Below are positions 43,541-51,853 of a stretch of 64,000 bases of DNA, piece after piece. Position numbers and translations under genes: made by a program. The notes below the pieces were generated by a model. It saw only the letters and a list, made by a program, of their open reading frames with translations, was not told the origin of the DNA and ran no database searches. Every line of letters starts with the position of its first letter. Positions within the stretch are counted from its first letter, which is position 1. Source of the stretch: Collinsella sp. (lineage in GTDB: Bacteria > Actinomycetota > Coriobacteriia > Coriobacteriales > Coriobacteriaceae); contig DXMW01000032.1 in assembly GCA_019414045.1 (NCBI GenBank), forward strand, positions 1 through 64,000. Reading direction: 5' to 3'.

Positions 43541-44920
43541 TTAGGTAGCGGAGGTATCGACGACGCCGGTCGCATTGGCAACCGCGACTATGACGATCAT
43601 GCATAGGAGCAGCACACCCAATGCCTTGAGCCAAAGTTTCGCGAGTTTCTTGCCGCGATAGCTGTCGAGCAGTGCGAATCGCCGACGAAGACGGCGCTTA
43701 TCGAGCAGCGCAAAATGCATAAGCACCATAAGGCCATCGACAAAGAAAAAATACTCGATTATGAGAAGCCACGTCGGGTAGCTTTGGTTTGCTCCCGTGG
43801 GGTGAAAGACGGCAAAGTGACTTCCGGCAAAGAACACAAGTAGCGAGAAGCAGACGAGCGCATTCCAAATGCGCCCCAGAGACTCCGGAACGCGAGAGAG
43901 CGGACCGCATGCAGCGGAGGCGGCAGGCCTAGGAAGCCCTGCGGGGTTCTGGAGCCCTTGGAGCGTCAACACCGTCTCCGAGGCCGGAGTACGGACAGGC
44001 GCAGGTGTAGGAGGCCGCACGGGGCGGCTCAGATCGTATGCCGAGCGCGTCGCCCGTCCCAACGCTTCCGCACTCGCAAAACGCTTGGCCGGGTCGAGCG
44101 CCATCGACATGCAGACGGCATCGGCAAGTGGAGTGGGAATGCCACGCGCCTCGCATTGCTCGCGCATGTCGAGCCCTGGTTTAGGGTCGACTCCCGTCAA
44201 GCAGAAGAACAACAGGGCGCCCAGTGCGTAGACGTCGCTGCGCACACTCGTCTGCCCAAACCCATACTGCTCGGGCGGCGCATAGGGTCGCGTGCCAAAC
44301 TTGACGGTGTCGGCATCGGCGCCATCGCGCCATACGCGCGCGATCCCCAAGTCGATAATCACCAGCGACGAAAACGTCAGGCCCTCATCGAGCGTACAGT
44401 TCGCACCCGTCACGATGATATTCGACGGTTTGAGGTCGCGATGGATCACCGGCGCCGACGTCTCCCCCGCCATTGCAAAACCGGCGTGGAGCTCGCCCAC
44501 GGCATCGCATAGGGCAGGATACAATTCACGCGCATAATCGGGGGTGGCTCCCAGACGGTCCACCAGCGCCCTGAGCGTCTCCCCTTCGATGTATTCCATA
44601 ACCACGTTGAGCTCGTCGCCCACACGATGACAATCGACGATTCTGGGCAGGTGCTCAAAACGCCTGCCTGCCCGCTGGGCGGCAAACAGACGCCCGTATG
44701 CCCCGCCGATTTGAGCCGAAGCATCGATGCGTTTACGGACAAAGGGGCCGAGCGAACCACCGCCGGTTCCTTCAAAGTACACGAGCTCGGTTGTTTCAAC
44801 GGACGAGCGCTTAAGTACACGCTCCACGCGATAGCTGTCGTCGCGATCGAGCGACGCCAGATGTTCGGCAAGCGCTGCGGTCAGCTCGTCATCGGAATAT
44901 GTTGTGGTCTGAGTATCCAT
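43541..44920 (-). CDS. Membrane serine/threonine protein kinase
   Basis: This 459-residue protein has a eukaryote-like kinase domain (about 30-270). It shows a glycine-rich loop region (FEGTGGGSLG), Lys in VRKRI, the catalytic loop HRDLKPSN, DLG in place of DFG, and GTRPYAPPEQYG. A Pro-rich linker (about 290-310) and three hydrophobic helices (about 345-365, 380-400, 430-455) follow, so the kinase domain is cytosolic and the tail membrane-embedded. There is no extracellular sensor such as PASTA. The start at 44920 follows GGAGG. It lies downstream of an HTH gene and an FxLYD protein gene; control by them is inference. Confidence 0.83.
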   Translation of the reverse strand: MDTQTTTYSDDELTAALAEHLASLDRDDSYRVERVLKRSSVETTELVYFEGTGGGSLGPFVRKRIDASAQIGGAYGRLFAAQRAGRRFEHLPRIVDCHRVGDELNVVMEYIEGETLRALVDRLGATPDYARELYPALCDAVGELHAGFAMAGETSAPVIHRDLKPSNIIVTGANCTLDEGLTFSSLVIIDLGIARVWRDGADADTVKFGTRPYAPPEQYGFGQTSVRSDVYALGALLFFCLTGVDPKPGLDMREQCEARGIPTPLADAVCMSMALDPAKRFASAEALGRATRSAYDLSRPVRPPTPAPVRTPASETVLTLQGLQNPAGLPRPAASAACGPLSRVPESLGRIWNALVCFSLLVFFAGSHFAVFHPTGANQSYPTWLLIIEYFFFVDGLMVLMHFALLDKRRLRRRFALLDSYRGKKLAKLWLKALGVLLLCMIVIVAVANATGVVDTSAT

Positions 44921-44938
44921 AGCCTCCATCATAGCGCA

Positions 44939-44968
44939 GGGCGCAGACACCCCATGGCATCTGCGCCC
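44939..44968 (-). terminator. Hairpin between the HTH gene and the kinase gene
   Basis: GGGCGCAGA (44939-44947) pairs perfectly with TCTGCGCCC (44960-44968). It ends 19 bases before the kinase start codon. Without a T-run it is more likely a leader hairpin or partial terminator. Confidence 0.4.
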
Positions 44969-45018
44969 CGTTCGTTTGCATCGTTGTTCGGCAGCTCCGC
45001 CGGCTCAGATATCAGCCG

Positions 45019-45441
45019 CTAACTCACCGTCTCCTCGCCAAAGCGATACAGCTCCTCGTTGACCTTTTGGAGGCTGCACCCGCGATCGATGCAAAAGATG
45101 ATAATCGCATCACGGCGATCCTTGCAGTTGAGGACGCTCACCCCGGCAGCCGTCAGCGCACGGTTGGTCTCTTTGAGCGTCAGCGCCATCGCAAAGGCAA
45201 TCTGCAGCACCTTATTGCGACTCGGGTGACGCGCACCAGTAAAGATCTGATAGCCAAAGGTCTCATTGAGATCGGCCATACGAACCACGCGAGAGCGCTC
45301 CAAGCCCTTTTCCTGCAGCAGCTGCTTCAGGTAGTCCGAAAGCGACGGGGCGGCAAAGTCGTGCTCCCTGATATAGTCATCGATGTTCGGTGCATCGAGA
45401 AGCTCATTGAGCAACTCCTCAGTCAGCTTTTTATCGGGCAT
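45019..45441 (-). CDS. Helix-turn-helix protein associated with the kinase
   Basis: This 140-residue protein has a short N-terminal helical part (TEELLNELLDAPNIDDYI) followed by a lambda-repressor/XRE-like HTH (SLSDYLKQLLQEKGLERSRVVRMADLNETFGYQIFTG, then RNKVLQIAFAMALTLKETN) and a C-terminal Cys-containing helix region (DRRDAIIIFCIDRGCSLQ). I do not know a studied homologue, but similar small HTH proteins occur beside kinase genes in gut Firmicutes and Coriobacteriia. It is 98 bases upstream of the kinase gene. It could be a kinase target or the regulator of the cluster. Confidence 0.65.
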   Translation of the reverse strand: MPDKKLTEELLNELLDAPNIDDYIREHDFAAPSLSDYLKQLLQEKGLERSRVVRMADLNETFGYQIFTGARHPSRNKVLQIAFAMALTLKETNRALTAAGVSVLNCKDRRDAIIIFCIDRGCSLQKVNEELYRFGEETVS

Positions 45442-45473
45442 ACGACTTCACCTCCCCCAGTGCATGCAACATG

Positions 45474-45917
45474 CTAGAAACCGCTTACGTCCGAACGCTC
45501 CCAGCTAGCAACCTGGTCGGGAGACACCGTACCCAGCGCCTCGAACTTCCAGGAACCGCCCGCCTTCAGATGATTGGTGTTTGCAAGAGCCGTTCCAACC
45601 TGGTTGCCATCGGCATCATACAGAACATACTCAATCTGAATGTAGCTCTTTTCCTTGTCCGTGTTATTGGTCAGCGTGCCCGTGATCTTATAGGCAAACT
45701 GATTGGAGGTGTCTTCAGCCTCGTCAGCAATGGTATACGGTTCTTGCGGTTCTTTTTGCTCCTCAGCCTGCTGTGTCGCCTCGGCAGGTTTTGCCGAATC
45801 GCTCGCAGACGAATCGGTTGAATTGCCACCCATAGAGCCCACGGCACCGACGATAACCAGCACCACGATGACGCCTAGGACAATCTTGCCGATCGGCTTC
45901 TTTCCCTCTTTTGCCAT
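45474..45917 (-). CDS. Membrane-anchored FxLYD domain protein
   Basis: This 147-residue protein has a basic N-terminus (MAKEGKKPIGK), one transmembrane helix (IVLGVIVVLVIVGAVGS), an acidic Ser/Gln/Glu-rich linker and an extracellular FxLYD-type beta domain (FAYKITGTLTNNTDKEKSYIQIEYVLYDADG). Such domains are found in surface or envelope proteins and are thought to bind ligands. There is no lipobox. It is co-directional with the HTH and kinase genes, 32 bases upstream of the former, and may form the external part of that cluster. Confidence 0.7.
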   Translation of the reverse strand: MAKEGKKPIGKIVLGVIVVLVIVGAVGSMGGNSTDSSASDSAKPAEATQQAEEQKEPQEPYTIADEAEDTSNQFAYKITGTLTNNTDKEKSYIQIEYVLYDADGNQVGTALANTNHLKAGGSWKFEALGTVSPDQVASWERSDVSGF

Positions 45918-46080
45918 TATTCATTCTTCCTACGATCCGGCTACCGTGCCGGCACACAGCACATCGTAGGAAGGATTGAACTTGAATTCATTAGCTGAGA
46001 GCTAAGGTTGCGGTAAACGGCCAATGCAGTTGTCCAAGCGCCGAGCAAACGCACTTTGCGCGACCGTCTGCCAGTGGTGA

Positions 46081-46404
46081 TCAACCCACCGTGACGGATT
46101 CCCCGGTAAAGGCACTGATCATCAACAGGACAAAGAAAACAAGGTAGCTGACACTCAGCAGGTACGCAATGATTAGAAAGATGACCCAGCCGACATTGGT
46201 TTTACCGTCGGCACGGCGTCGTTCGCGATTGCGGCAGAGCCAAATCGTCACGCCGATGGCAGTGATAAACAGTACGAGTGCCGCCGCAGCCAGCCCAGCA
46301 AGCGCAAACATCACGCCAATGCTCACAGCAATAACCGGGAGCAGCAGCAAGCCGCACCCACACCCACCAGGACTATACACGGCAGACTGTCGGCGTCGCT
46401 CCAT
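46081..46404 (-). CDS. Small two- to three-span membrane protein
   Basis: This 107-residue protein begins with basic residues and SPGGCGCG, then two adjoining hydrophobic helices (about 18-55) and a final helix (about 72-100), separated by the basic loop RNRERRRADGK. No known family is recognised. The start at 46404 follows GGAG by five bases and lies two bases past the M20 stop codon, so it is co-translated with that gene. A 163-base gap with no gene separates it from the FxLYD gene. Confidence 0.55.
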   Translation of the reverse strand: MERRRQSAVYSPGGCGCGLLLLPVIAVSIGVMFALAGLAAAALVLFITAIGVTIWLCRNRERRRADGKTNVGWVIFLIIAYLLSVSYLVFFVLLMISAFTGESVTVG

Positions 46405-46406
46405 CG

Positions 46407-47594
46407 TCACTCCAAGCCAAGCAATCGTTTGTAGACATCGAGGCCCTTGAGTAGGATTTCCTCGTCAAAGAGCATGCTATCGGTATGCAGGGCGCTTGTT
46501 GCATAGGCGGGGCAGCCATCCGAATCACTCGGGTTGTCTTGGCCCTCTGGCACGCCCGTGCCCAGCAAGAAGAACACGCCCGGCAGATGCCGCTGATAGA
46601 ACGCGAAATCCTCGGCGATTAGCAGCGGCTCGTCCACGAGCTGCAATTCGGGCAGAGCGGGCGCGATTCGGGCAAACAGCTCGGGGTCGTTGTCGACCGG
46701 CGGATAGCCCTCGGCAAAGTCGAGATCGTACGTGCAGCCCGTTGCAGCGCATGCCTCATCAAGCACGCGGCACACACCCTCGCGTGCACGGTCGAACATG
46801 TCGTCCGTAAACACACGCAGGCTTCCGGCCACATGGGCCTCCCCCGCCACCGCGTTGCAAACCGTACCGGCCCGCAGCAGACCAAACTTACCGATACAGG
46901 GCTCGTCGGCGCCCAACTCGTCCATCAGCTCGCGCTCGGCAACCAAAAACTTCGCTGCCGCCAATGCGGCATCGTGCGACTCCTCGACCGGTACGCCATA
47001 GGTCTTGGCGATATGGATGCTCATCCCGTGAATGTGCACATGCGCCTCGCTCGAACGCGCTAGCAATGGACCGGGACAGCTCGCCAGCGTGCCGGCGGGA
47101 AGGTCGGGCCACACGTGAAAGCCAAAGATACGGTCGGCACCATAGCGCTCGAACACACCGCTCTCGCATACCGTCTTGGCACCACCGGTCGTCTCCTCGG
47201 CAGGCTGGAACACAAAGAGCACGTTACGCTTAATGACACCCGGCCGCTCGCGAATCGCACGGTCGACATACGTCGCTGCGGCAAGCGCCATGGCCATGTG
47301 CCCATCGTGCCCGCAAGCGTGCATCTTGCCGGGATGAGACGAGGCGAAAGCCGCGCCCGTCGCCTCCACAATGGGCAGCGCATCCATGTCGGCGCGAATC
47401 GCCGTGGCATGCGCGGCACCAACGCCAGCGTCGAAGAAAGCGCAGACGCAGCTGGGACACGGATGGGCCACCTCGCAGGCGAGCGGCGCCAACACACCCT
47501 CGATATAGGCGATCGTCTGCGGAAGATCGAAGTCGAGCTCCGGGATCCTGTGCAAGTCGCGCCGATAGCGGCGGAGTTCTTGGAGCTCGGTCAT
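46407..47594 (-). CDS. M20 family amidohydrolase, possible N-acetyl-diaminopimelate deacetylase
   Basis: This 395-residue metallohydrolase of the HipO/ArgE-like M20D group has RRDLHRIPELDFDLPQT, the metal ligands in ADMDALPIVE, MHACGHDGHMA and FQPAEETTGG, a dimerisation insert (about 180-290) and a late AEDFAFYQ. It deacylates N-acyl amino acids. The divergent neighbour is the lysine operon with DapH, whose acetylase route needs a deacetylase, so that role is plausible but context-based. The usual insert His sequence reads SIHIAKTYGVP rather than GGHGAxP, a deviation. The start at 47594 follows AAAGGA. Confidence 0.75.
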   Translation of the reverse strand: MTELQELRRYRRDLHRIPELDFDLPQTIAYIEGVLAPLACEVAHPCPSCVCAFFDAGVGAAHATAIRADMDALPIVEATGAAFASSHPGKMHACGHDGHMAMALAAATYVDRAIRERPGVIKRNVLFVFQPAEETTGGAKTVCESGVFERYGADRIFGFHVWPDLPAGTLASCPGPLLARSSEAHVHIHGMSIHIAKTYGVPVEESHDAALAAAKFLVAERELMDELGADEPCIGKFGLLRAGTVCNAVAGEAHVAGSLRVFTDDMFDRAREGVCRVLDEACAATGCTYDLDFAEGYPPVDNDPELFARIAPALPELQLVDEPLLIAEDFAFYQRHLPGVFFLLGTGVPEGQDNPSDSDGCPAYATSALHTDSMLFDEEILLKGLDVYKRLLGLE

Positions 47595-47743
47595 AGAGGT
47601 TCCTTTCATGGGTGCGCGTCGGTTGCCATCTATTGTGCCGCAAGATTGCCACACCCTTATTTCCAGCATATCCTTGCATTTTTTAAACGTTATATACGAA
47701 TACTCTTGTTTGGTAAAGTGCAACGTGGTAGGGTCGTTACCAC

Positions 47744-47885
47744 TTGATAGAGGCGCGGGCACGAAGAACCGCGGGCGAGCCGGCAGGCTTTGACCCCGTG
47801 GGGAGGCGAAACCCGCCGAACTGGGCTTTTCGGGCACGAACAACCTGGTGGGCCTGTGGGAAACACCCACAGGACTGTCTGCAGC
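47744..47885 (+). ncRNA. Lysine riboswitch (L box)
   Basis: The region reads GATAGAGGCGCGGGCACGAAG at its start, has CCGCCGAACTGG in the middle and CCTGGTGGGCCTGTG..CACAGGACTGTC at the end, matching the L-box pattern AGAGGTGCG..CGCCGAAG..GGACTGTC. The basal stem closes through GATAG (47746-47750) and CTGTC (47875-47879), and the last helix is GCCTGTGGG/CCCACAGG. Downstream, CGCTATCCGGAC (47897-47908) can pair with GTCTGGATAGCG near 47949-47961, next to a GAGG segment, which would fit translational or structural control of lysA-dapA. Lysine would repress expression. Confidence 0.88.
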
Positions 47886-47973
47886 AATGCGGGAGCGCTA
47901 TCCGGACATTGGGTCCACGCTATGCGGATTCGATGCGCAGGTAGCGCCGTCTGGATAGCGAGGTTTACGGGAC

Positions 47974-50283
47974 ATGTCATTGACTCCCAACGAGGCATAT
48001 GCGGCTAAGCGGCCGTTTGTGGACAAGGAGACACTCGAGCATATCGTCGAGCAGTTCCCCACGCCGTTTCATCTATACGACGAGGCGGGCATCCGCCGCA
48101 ACATGCAAGAAGTGCGCGACGCCTTTGCATGGAACCCGGGCTTTAAGGAATACTTTGCCGTCAAGGCCAACCCCAACCCGGCGCTCATCTCCATTCTCAA
48201 CGAATACGGCTGCGGTTGCGATTGCTCGAGCTATACCGAGCTCATGATCGCCCGCTCGCTGGGCATCACGGGGCATGACATCATGTTCTCGTCCAACGAC
48301 ACGCCGGCGGCGGACTTTGAGCTCGCCGACAAGCTGGGCGCCATCGTCAACTTTGACGACATCAGCCACATCGAGTTCTTTGAGCGCGTCGCAGGGCCCA
48401 TCCCCAAGACGGTCAGCTGCCGCTTTAATCCGGGCGGCCTGTTCCAGCTCTCCAACGGCATCATGGATAACCCCGGCGACTCCAAATACGGTATGACCAC
48501 CGAGCAGCTCTTCGAGGCCTTCCGCATGCTCAAGGCCAAGGGCGCCGAGGACTTTGGTATCCACGCCTTCCTCGCCAGCAATACCGTCACCAACGACTAC
48601 TACCCCAAGCTTGCGCGCATCCTCTTTGAGCTTGCCGTGCGCCTGGAGCGCGAGACCGGCGCACACGTCGCCTTCATCAATCTGTCTGGCGGCGTCGGCA
48701 TCCCTTATCTGCCCGAGCAGCAGGCCAACGACATTCACGCCATCGGCGAGGGGGTGCACGCGGCATACGACGAGATCCTGGTTCCCGCCGGCATGGGCGA
48801 TGTGGCCATCTGCACCGAGATGGGCCGCTTTATGATGGGCCCCTACGGCTGCCTGGTCACCAAGGCCATCCACGAGAAGCAGATCTACAAGGACTATATC
48901 GGTGTCGACGCCAGTGCCGTCGATCTGGTCCGCCCTGCCATGTATGGCGCCTACCACCACATTACGGTGATGGGCCAGCCGGGTGGCGCCGACAAGACCG
49001 CGGCGCCTGCCACAAACACGTACGACATTACGGGCAATCTGTGCGAGAACAACGACAAGTTCGCCATCGACCGCGAGCTACCGCGGATCGACATGGGCGA
49101 CTTGCTCGTGATCCACGATACCGGCGCGCATGGCTACTCCATGGGCTACAACTACAACGGACGTCTGCGCTCCGCCGAGGTCCTGCTGCGTCCCGATGGC
49201 TCGGCCGACCTTATCCGCCGCGCCGAGCGCCCGGGTGATTACTTTGCCACGCTCGACGTGCTGCCGTGCGGTCGTGAGCTGCTGGCCAAGTCGCGCGCCG
49301 AAAGCGCCCGCCGTCGCGCCCAGGACGAGCGCCTGGCAGTCGCCGCCCAATGGAACAAACGCATCCAGATCGCGGAAGCGAAGGAGAAGAACATGGACAT
49401 CCGCAACCTCGAGGGCTCAATCGTCGCCCTTGTCACGCCGTTTAAAAAGGACGGCAGTGTCGACTTTGACGCACTCGAGCGCCTTATCGATTTCCACCTG
49501 CAAAACGGTACCGACGCCATCCTCACCCTGGGCACCACCGGCGAGAGCGCCACGATGACCGATGACGAGGACAACTCCGTTGTCGCCGCGGTGGTCAAGC
49601 ATGTTGCAGGACGCGTCCCCGTTATTGCCGGCTCGGGCTCTAACTCCACGCAGACCATGCTCACTAAGTCGCTCACTTACCAGGGCCTGGGCGCCGATGG
49701 TCTGCTGCTCATTACCCCCTACTACAACAAGTCTAACGAAGAGGGCATCTACCAGCACTTTAAGACCGTGGCCGACGCCGTGGACATCCCCTGCATTCTG
49801 TACAACATTCCCGGCCGCTGCGGCTGCGGCATCAGCGAGCGCAACGTAGAACGCTTGGCCGCGCACCCTAACATCATGGGTATTAAAGAAGCCTCGGGCA
49901 ACGTCGCCTACGCGGCCAAGATCGCCCACCTGCTGTCCGACGACTTCCGCATGTACTCGGGCGAGGACGCCCTCACCGTGCCGCTCATGAGCCTGGGTGC
50001 CTCGGGCACCATCAGCGTGTGGGCCGATGTTCAGCCGCAGCTCGTGCACGACATGTGCCGCGCCTATCTGGACGGTGACGTGGAGCGCGCCCGCGATATC
50101 CAGATTGCCGGCCAGCCGTTCATCAACGCCCTCTTTAGCGAGGTCAACCCCATCCCCGTCAAGGAAGCGCTCGCTCAGATGGGTATGATCGAGGCAAACT
50201 ACCGCATGCCGCTGTGCCCCATGGCCAACGACACACGTGCCGCACTTACCGACGCTCTGAAGGGAGCTGGTCTGCTTGATTAA
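47974..50283 (+). CDS. lysA-dapA: Diaminopimelate decarboxylase - dihydrodipicolinate synthase fusion
   Basis: One 769-codon frame encodes both enzymes without an intervening stop. Residues 1-470 are LysA (PLP lysine in YFAVKANPNP, CDCSSYTEL, NLSGGVGIPY, TEMGRFMMGPYG, HDTGAHGYSMGYNYNG), which makes lysine from meso-diaminopimelate. Residues 474-769 are DapA (SIVALVTPFKKDG, GTTGESATMTD, YYNKSNEEG, YNIPGR, Schiff-base lysine in GIKEASGN), which condenses pyruvate with aspartate semialdehyde. The junction is highly charged. A strong ribosome site, AAGGAG, lies six bases before the internal ATG (49393), so free DapA may also be made. The gene follows a lysine riboswitch and precedes dapB. Confidence 0.9.
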   Translation: MSLTPNEAYAAKRPFVDKETLEHIVEQFPTPFHLYDEAGIRRNMQEVRDAFAWNPGFKEYFAVKANPNPALISILNEYGCGCDCSSYTELMIARSLGITGHDIMFSSNDTPAADFELADKLGAIVNFDDISHIEFFERVAGPIPKTVSCRFNPGGLFQLSNGIMDNPGDSKYGMTTEQLFEAFRMLKAKGAEDFGIHAFLASNTVTNDYYPKLARILFELAVRLERETGAHVAFINLSGGVGIPYLPEQQANDIHAIGEGVHAAYDEILVPAGMGDVAICTEMGRFMMGPYGCLVTKAIHEKQIYKDYIGVDASAVDLVRPAMYGAYHHITVMGQPGGADKTAAPATNTYDITGNLCENNDKFAIDRELPRIDMGDLLVIHDTGAHGYSMGYNYNGRLRSAEVLLRPDGSADLIRRAERPGDYFATLDVLPCGRELLAKSRAESARRRAQDERLAVAAQWNKRIQIAEAKEKNMDIRNLEGSIVALVTPFKKDGSVDFDALERLIDFHLQNGTDAILTLGTTGESATMTDDEDNSVVAAVVKHVAGRVPVIAGSGSNSTQTMLTKSLTYQGLGADGLLLITPYYNKSNEEGIYQHFKTVADAVDIPCILYNIPGRCGCGISERNVERLAAHPNIMGIKEASGNVAYAAKIAHLLSDDFRMYSGEDALTVPLMSLGASGTISVWADVQPQLVHDMCRAYLDGDVERARDIQIAGQPFINALFSEVNPIPVKEALAQMGMIEANYRMPLCPMANDTRAALTDALKGAGLLD
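49381..49395 (+). promoter_or_regulatory. Internal ribosome binding site and start codon of dapA
   Basis: AAGGAGAAGAACATG gives a near-ideal ribosome site and spacing in front of the normal DapA N-terminus (MDIRNLEGSIVALV). It is in frame with lysA, so translation may both read through and restart here. Confidence 0.7.
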
Positions 50284-51016
50284 GACCGTCATTATGGGAA
50301 CGGGCCGTATGGGCTCGCTCATCCGCACCACCGCCGAGGGCGTTGTCGACGCCGCCGGTCAGCCCGTTTTCGACATCATAGCCCAGATCGGTTTCGACTT
50401 GTCCGAGCTTGAAAACGCCCCGGCAGCCGACGTCATCATCGACTTCTCGAACGTCGTGACCTTCGACGCCGTCGTCGCCTATGTCGAGCGCACGGGTGCC
50501 GCGTTGGTCTCGGGCACCACGGGCTACACACCCGATCAGATGGATCGCCTGCGCGAGCTGGGTCAGAACGCCCGCGTCATGCACTCCGGCAATTACTCCA
50601 TCGGTATCGCAGCCCTGCGCCATCTGGTAGCACAGGCCACACGCGAGCTGCCCGGCTTTGACTGCGAAATCGTCGAGACGCACCATAACCAAAAGGTCGA
50701 CGCCCCCAGCGGCACTGCCAAGTTGCTGCTCGATGCCGTCGTCGAAGCCGAGCCCGAGGCAGGTTACCACCCCGTCTATGGCCGCGAGGGCATGTGCGGT
50801 GCACGCGACCCCAAGGAGATCGGCATGCACTCGCTGCGCGGTGGCACTGTCGCCGGCGTGCACGAGGTGAGTTTCTTTGGCCAGGACGAGGAGGTCACGC
50901 TCACACACCGTGCCACGAGCCGCCAGATCTTTGTCAACGGGGCCCTGGCCGCCGCCCAGAAGCTCATCACCCGCGACCCCGGCTTCTACACCTTCGACCA
51001 GGTCATGTTTGCCTAA
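50276..51016 (+). CDS. dapB: 4-hydroxy-tetrahydrodipicolinate reductase
   Basis: This 246-residue NAD(P)H-dependent enzyme has GTGRMGSLI at the N-terminus, GTTGYTPDQM, the active-site HHNQKVDAPSGTA and a C-terminal substrate domain. The likely start is TTG at 50276, which overlaps the dapA stop by eight bases and has GAAGGGAG upstream; no nearby ATG gives a full N-terminus. It reduces the DapA product in the lysine/diaminopimelate pathway. Confidence 0.93.
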   Translation: MIKTVIMGTGRMGSLIRTTAEGVVDAAGQPVFDIIAQIGFDLSELENAPAADVIIDFSNVVTFDAVVAYVERTGAALVSGTTGYTPDQMDRLRELGQNARVMHSGNYSIGIAALRHLVAQATRELPGFDCEIVETHHNQKVDAPSGTAKLLLDAVVEAEPEAGYHPVYGREGMCGARDPKEIGMHSLRGGTVAGVHEVSFFGQDEEVTLTHRATSRQIFVNGALAAAQKLITRDPGFYTFDQVMFA

Positions 51017-51055
51017 CCAGGTATCAACCGTATCCACGAAAAGGAGAAACAGCAT

Positions 51056-51775
51056 ATGAGTAACGCAGCCGAGATGGATGCACAGGAGATTATCAACTAC
51101 ATCGCCACCGCGCCCAAGAAAACGCCCGTCAAACTGTACGTGCGCGAAAAGCCGGGCATGAAGGTCCAGTGGGGCAATGCGCACGTCTACGGCGGCCGTC
51201 GCGGCAAGACCGTCTTTGGTAACTGGGATGAGCTTAAGACCATCCTGGTCGCCAATGCCGATTCCATCGACTACTACGACGTAGAGAACGACTGCCGCAA
51301 CTCCGCCGTGCCCATGCTCGACCTCAAGGGCATCAACGCCCGCATCGAGCCGGGCGCAATCATCCGCGACCGCGTCGAGATCGGCGATCGCGCCGTCATC
51401 ATGATGGGTGCCATCATCAACATCGGCTCCGTCATCGGCGAAGGCTCCATGATCGATATGGGCGCCGTGCTGGGCGGCCGCGCCACCGTGGGTAAGAACT
51501 GCCACATCGGCGCCGGCACCGTGTTGGCAGGCGTCGTAGAGCCCGCCAGCGCCACGCCCGTCATCATCGAGGACGATGTCATGATCGGCGCCAACGCCGT
51601 GGTCCTGGAGGGCGTGCACGTAGGCAAGGGCGCCGTCGTTGCCGCCGGCGCCGTGTGCGTCGAGGACGTCCCCGCCGGCGCCGTCGTGGCCGGTGTCCCC
51701 GCCCGCGTCATCAAGATGCGCGACGAGAAGACCGACAGCAAGACCGGCCTCGAAGAGGGACTACGTCAGCTTTAA
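51056..51775 (+). CDS. dapH: Tetrahydrodipicolinate N-acetyltransferase
   Basis: This 239-residue protein has an N-terminal helical domain ([21 protein letters not shown]) and a left-handed beta-helix of hexapeptide repeats ([42 protein letters not shown]). This is the DapH type, which acetylates tetrahydrodipicolinate, so the organism uses the acetylase branch. The matching aminotransferase and deacetylase could be the genes at 55397 and 46407. An AAAGGAG ribosome site is present; the gene is last in the lysA-dapA-dapB-dapH operon. Confidence 0.93.
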   Translation: MSNAAEMDAQEIINYIATAPKKTPVKLYVREKPGMKVQWGNAHVYGGRRGKTVFGNWDELKTILVANADSIDYYDVENDCRNSAVPMLDLKGINARIEPGAIIRDRVEIGDRAVIMMGAIINIGSVIGEGSMIDMGAVLGGRATVGKNCHIGAGTVLAGVVEPASATPVIIEDDVMIGANAVVLEGVHVGKGAVVAAGAVCVEDVPAGAVVAGVPARVIKMRDEKTDSKTGLEEGLRQL

Positions 51776-51778
51776 TAG

Positions 51779-51796
51779 TTACGCGGTTTTACCAAG
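51779..51796 (+). repeat. Fragment of the covarying hairpin element
   Basis: GTTACGCGGTTTTACCAA matches 18 bases of the gene-proximal hairpin of element copy 3 (complement of 61447-61464). It starts three bases past the dapH stop codon, in the same gene-relative orientation as the full copies. The remainder of the element is missing, replaced by an ordinary terminator. Confidence 0.65.
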
Positions 51797-51829
51797 AAGG
51801 CCGAAGCCCCAAAGGGCTTTGGCCTTTTC
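51797..51829 (+). terminator. Terminator of the lysine operon
   Basis: AAGGCCGAAGCCC (51797-51809) pairs with GGGCTTTGGCCTT (51814-51826, one mismatch) and is followed by TTCG. Confidence 0.8.
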
Positions 51830-51853
51830 GTTACGGTCAATCTACTCGAGCCG

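Noticed and set aside
47700..47973. T-box leader upstream of lysA
   Set aside because: No T-box sequence (AGGGTGGNACCGCG type) is present, while lysine riboswitch motifs are clear.
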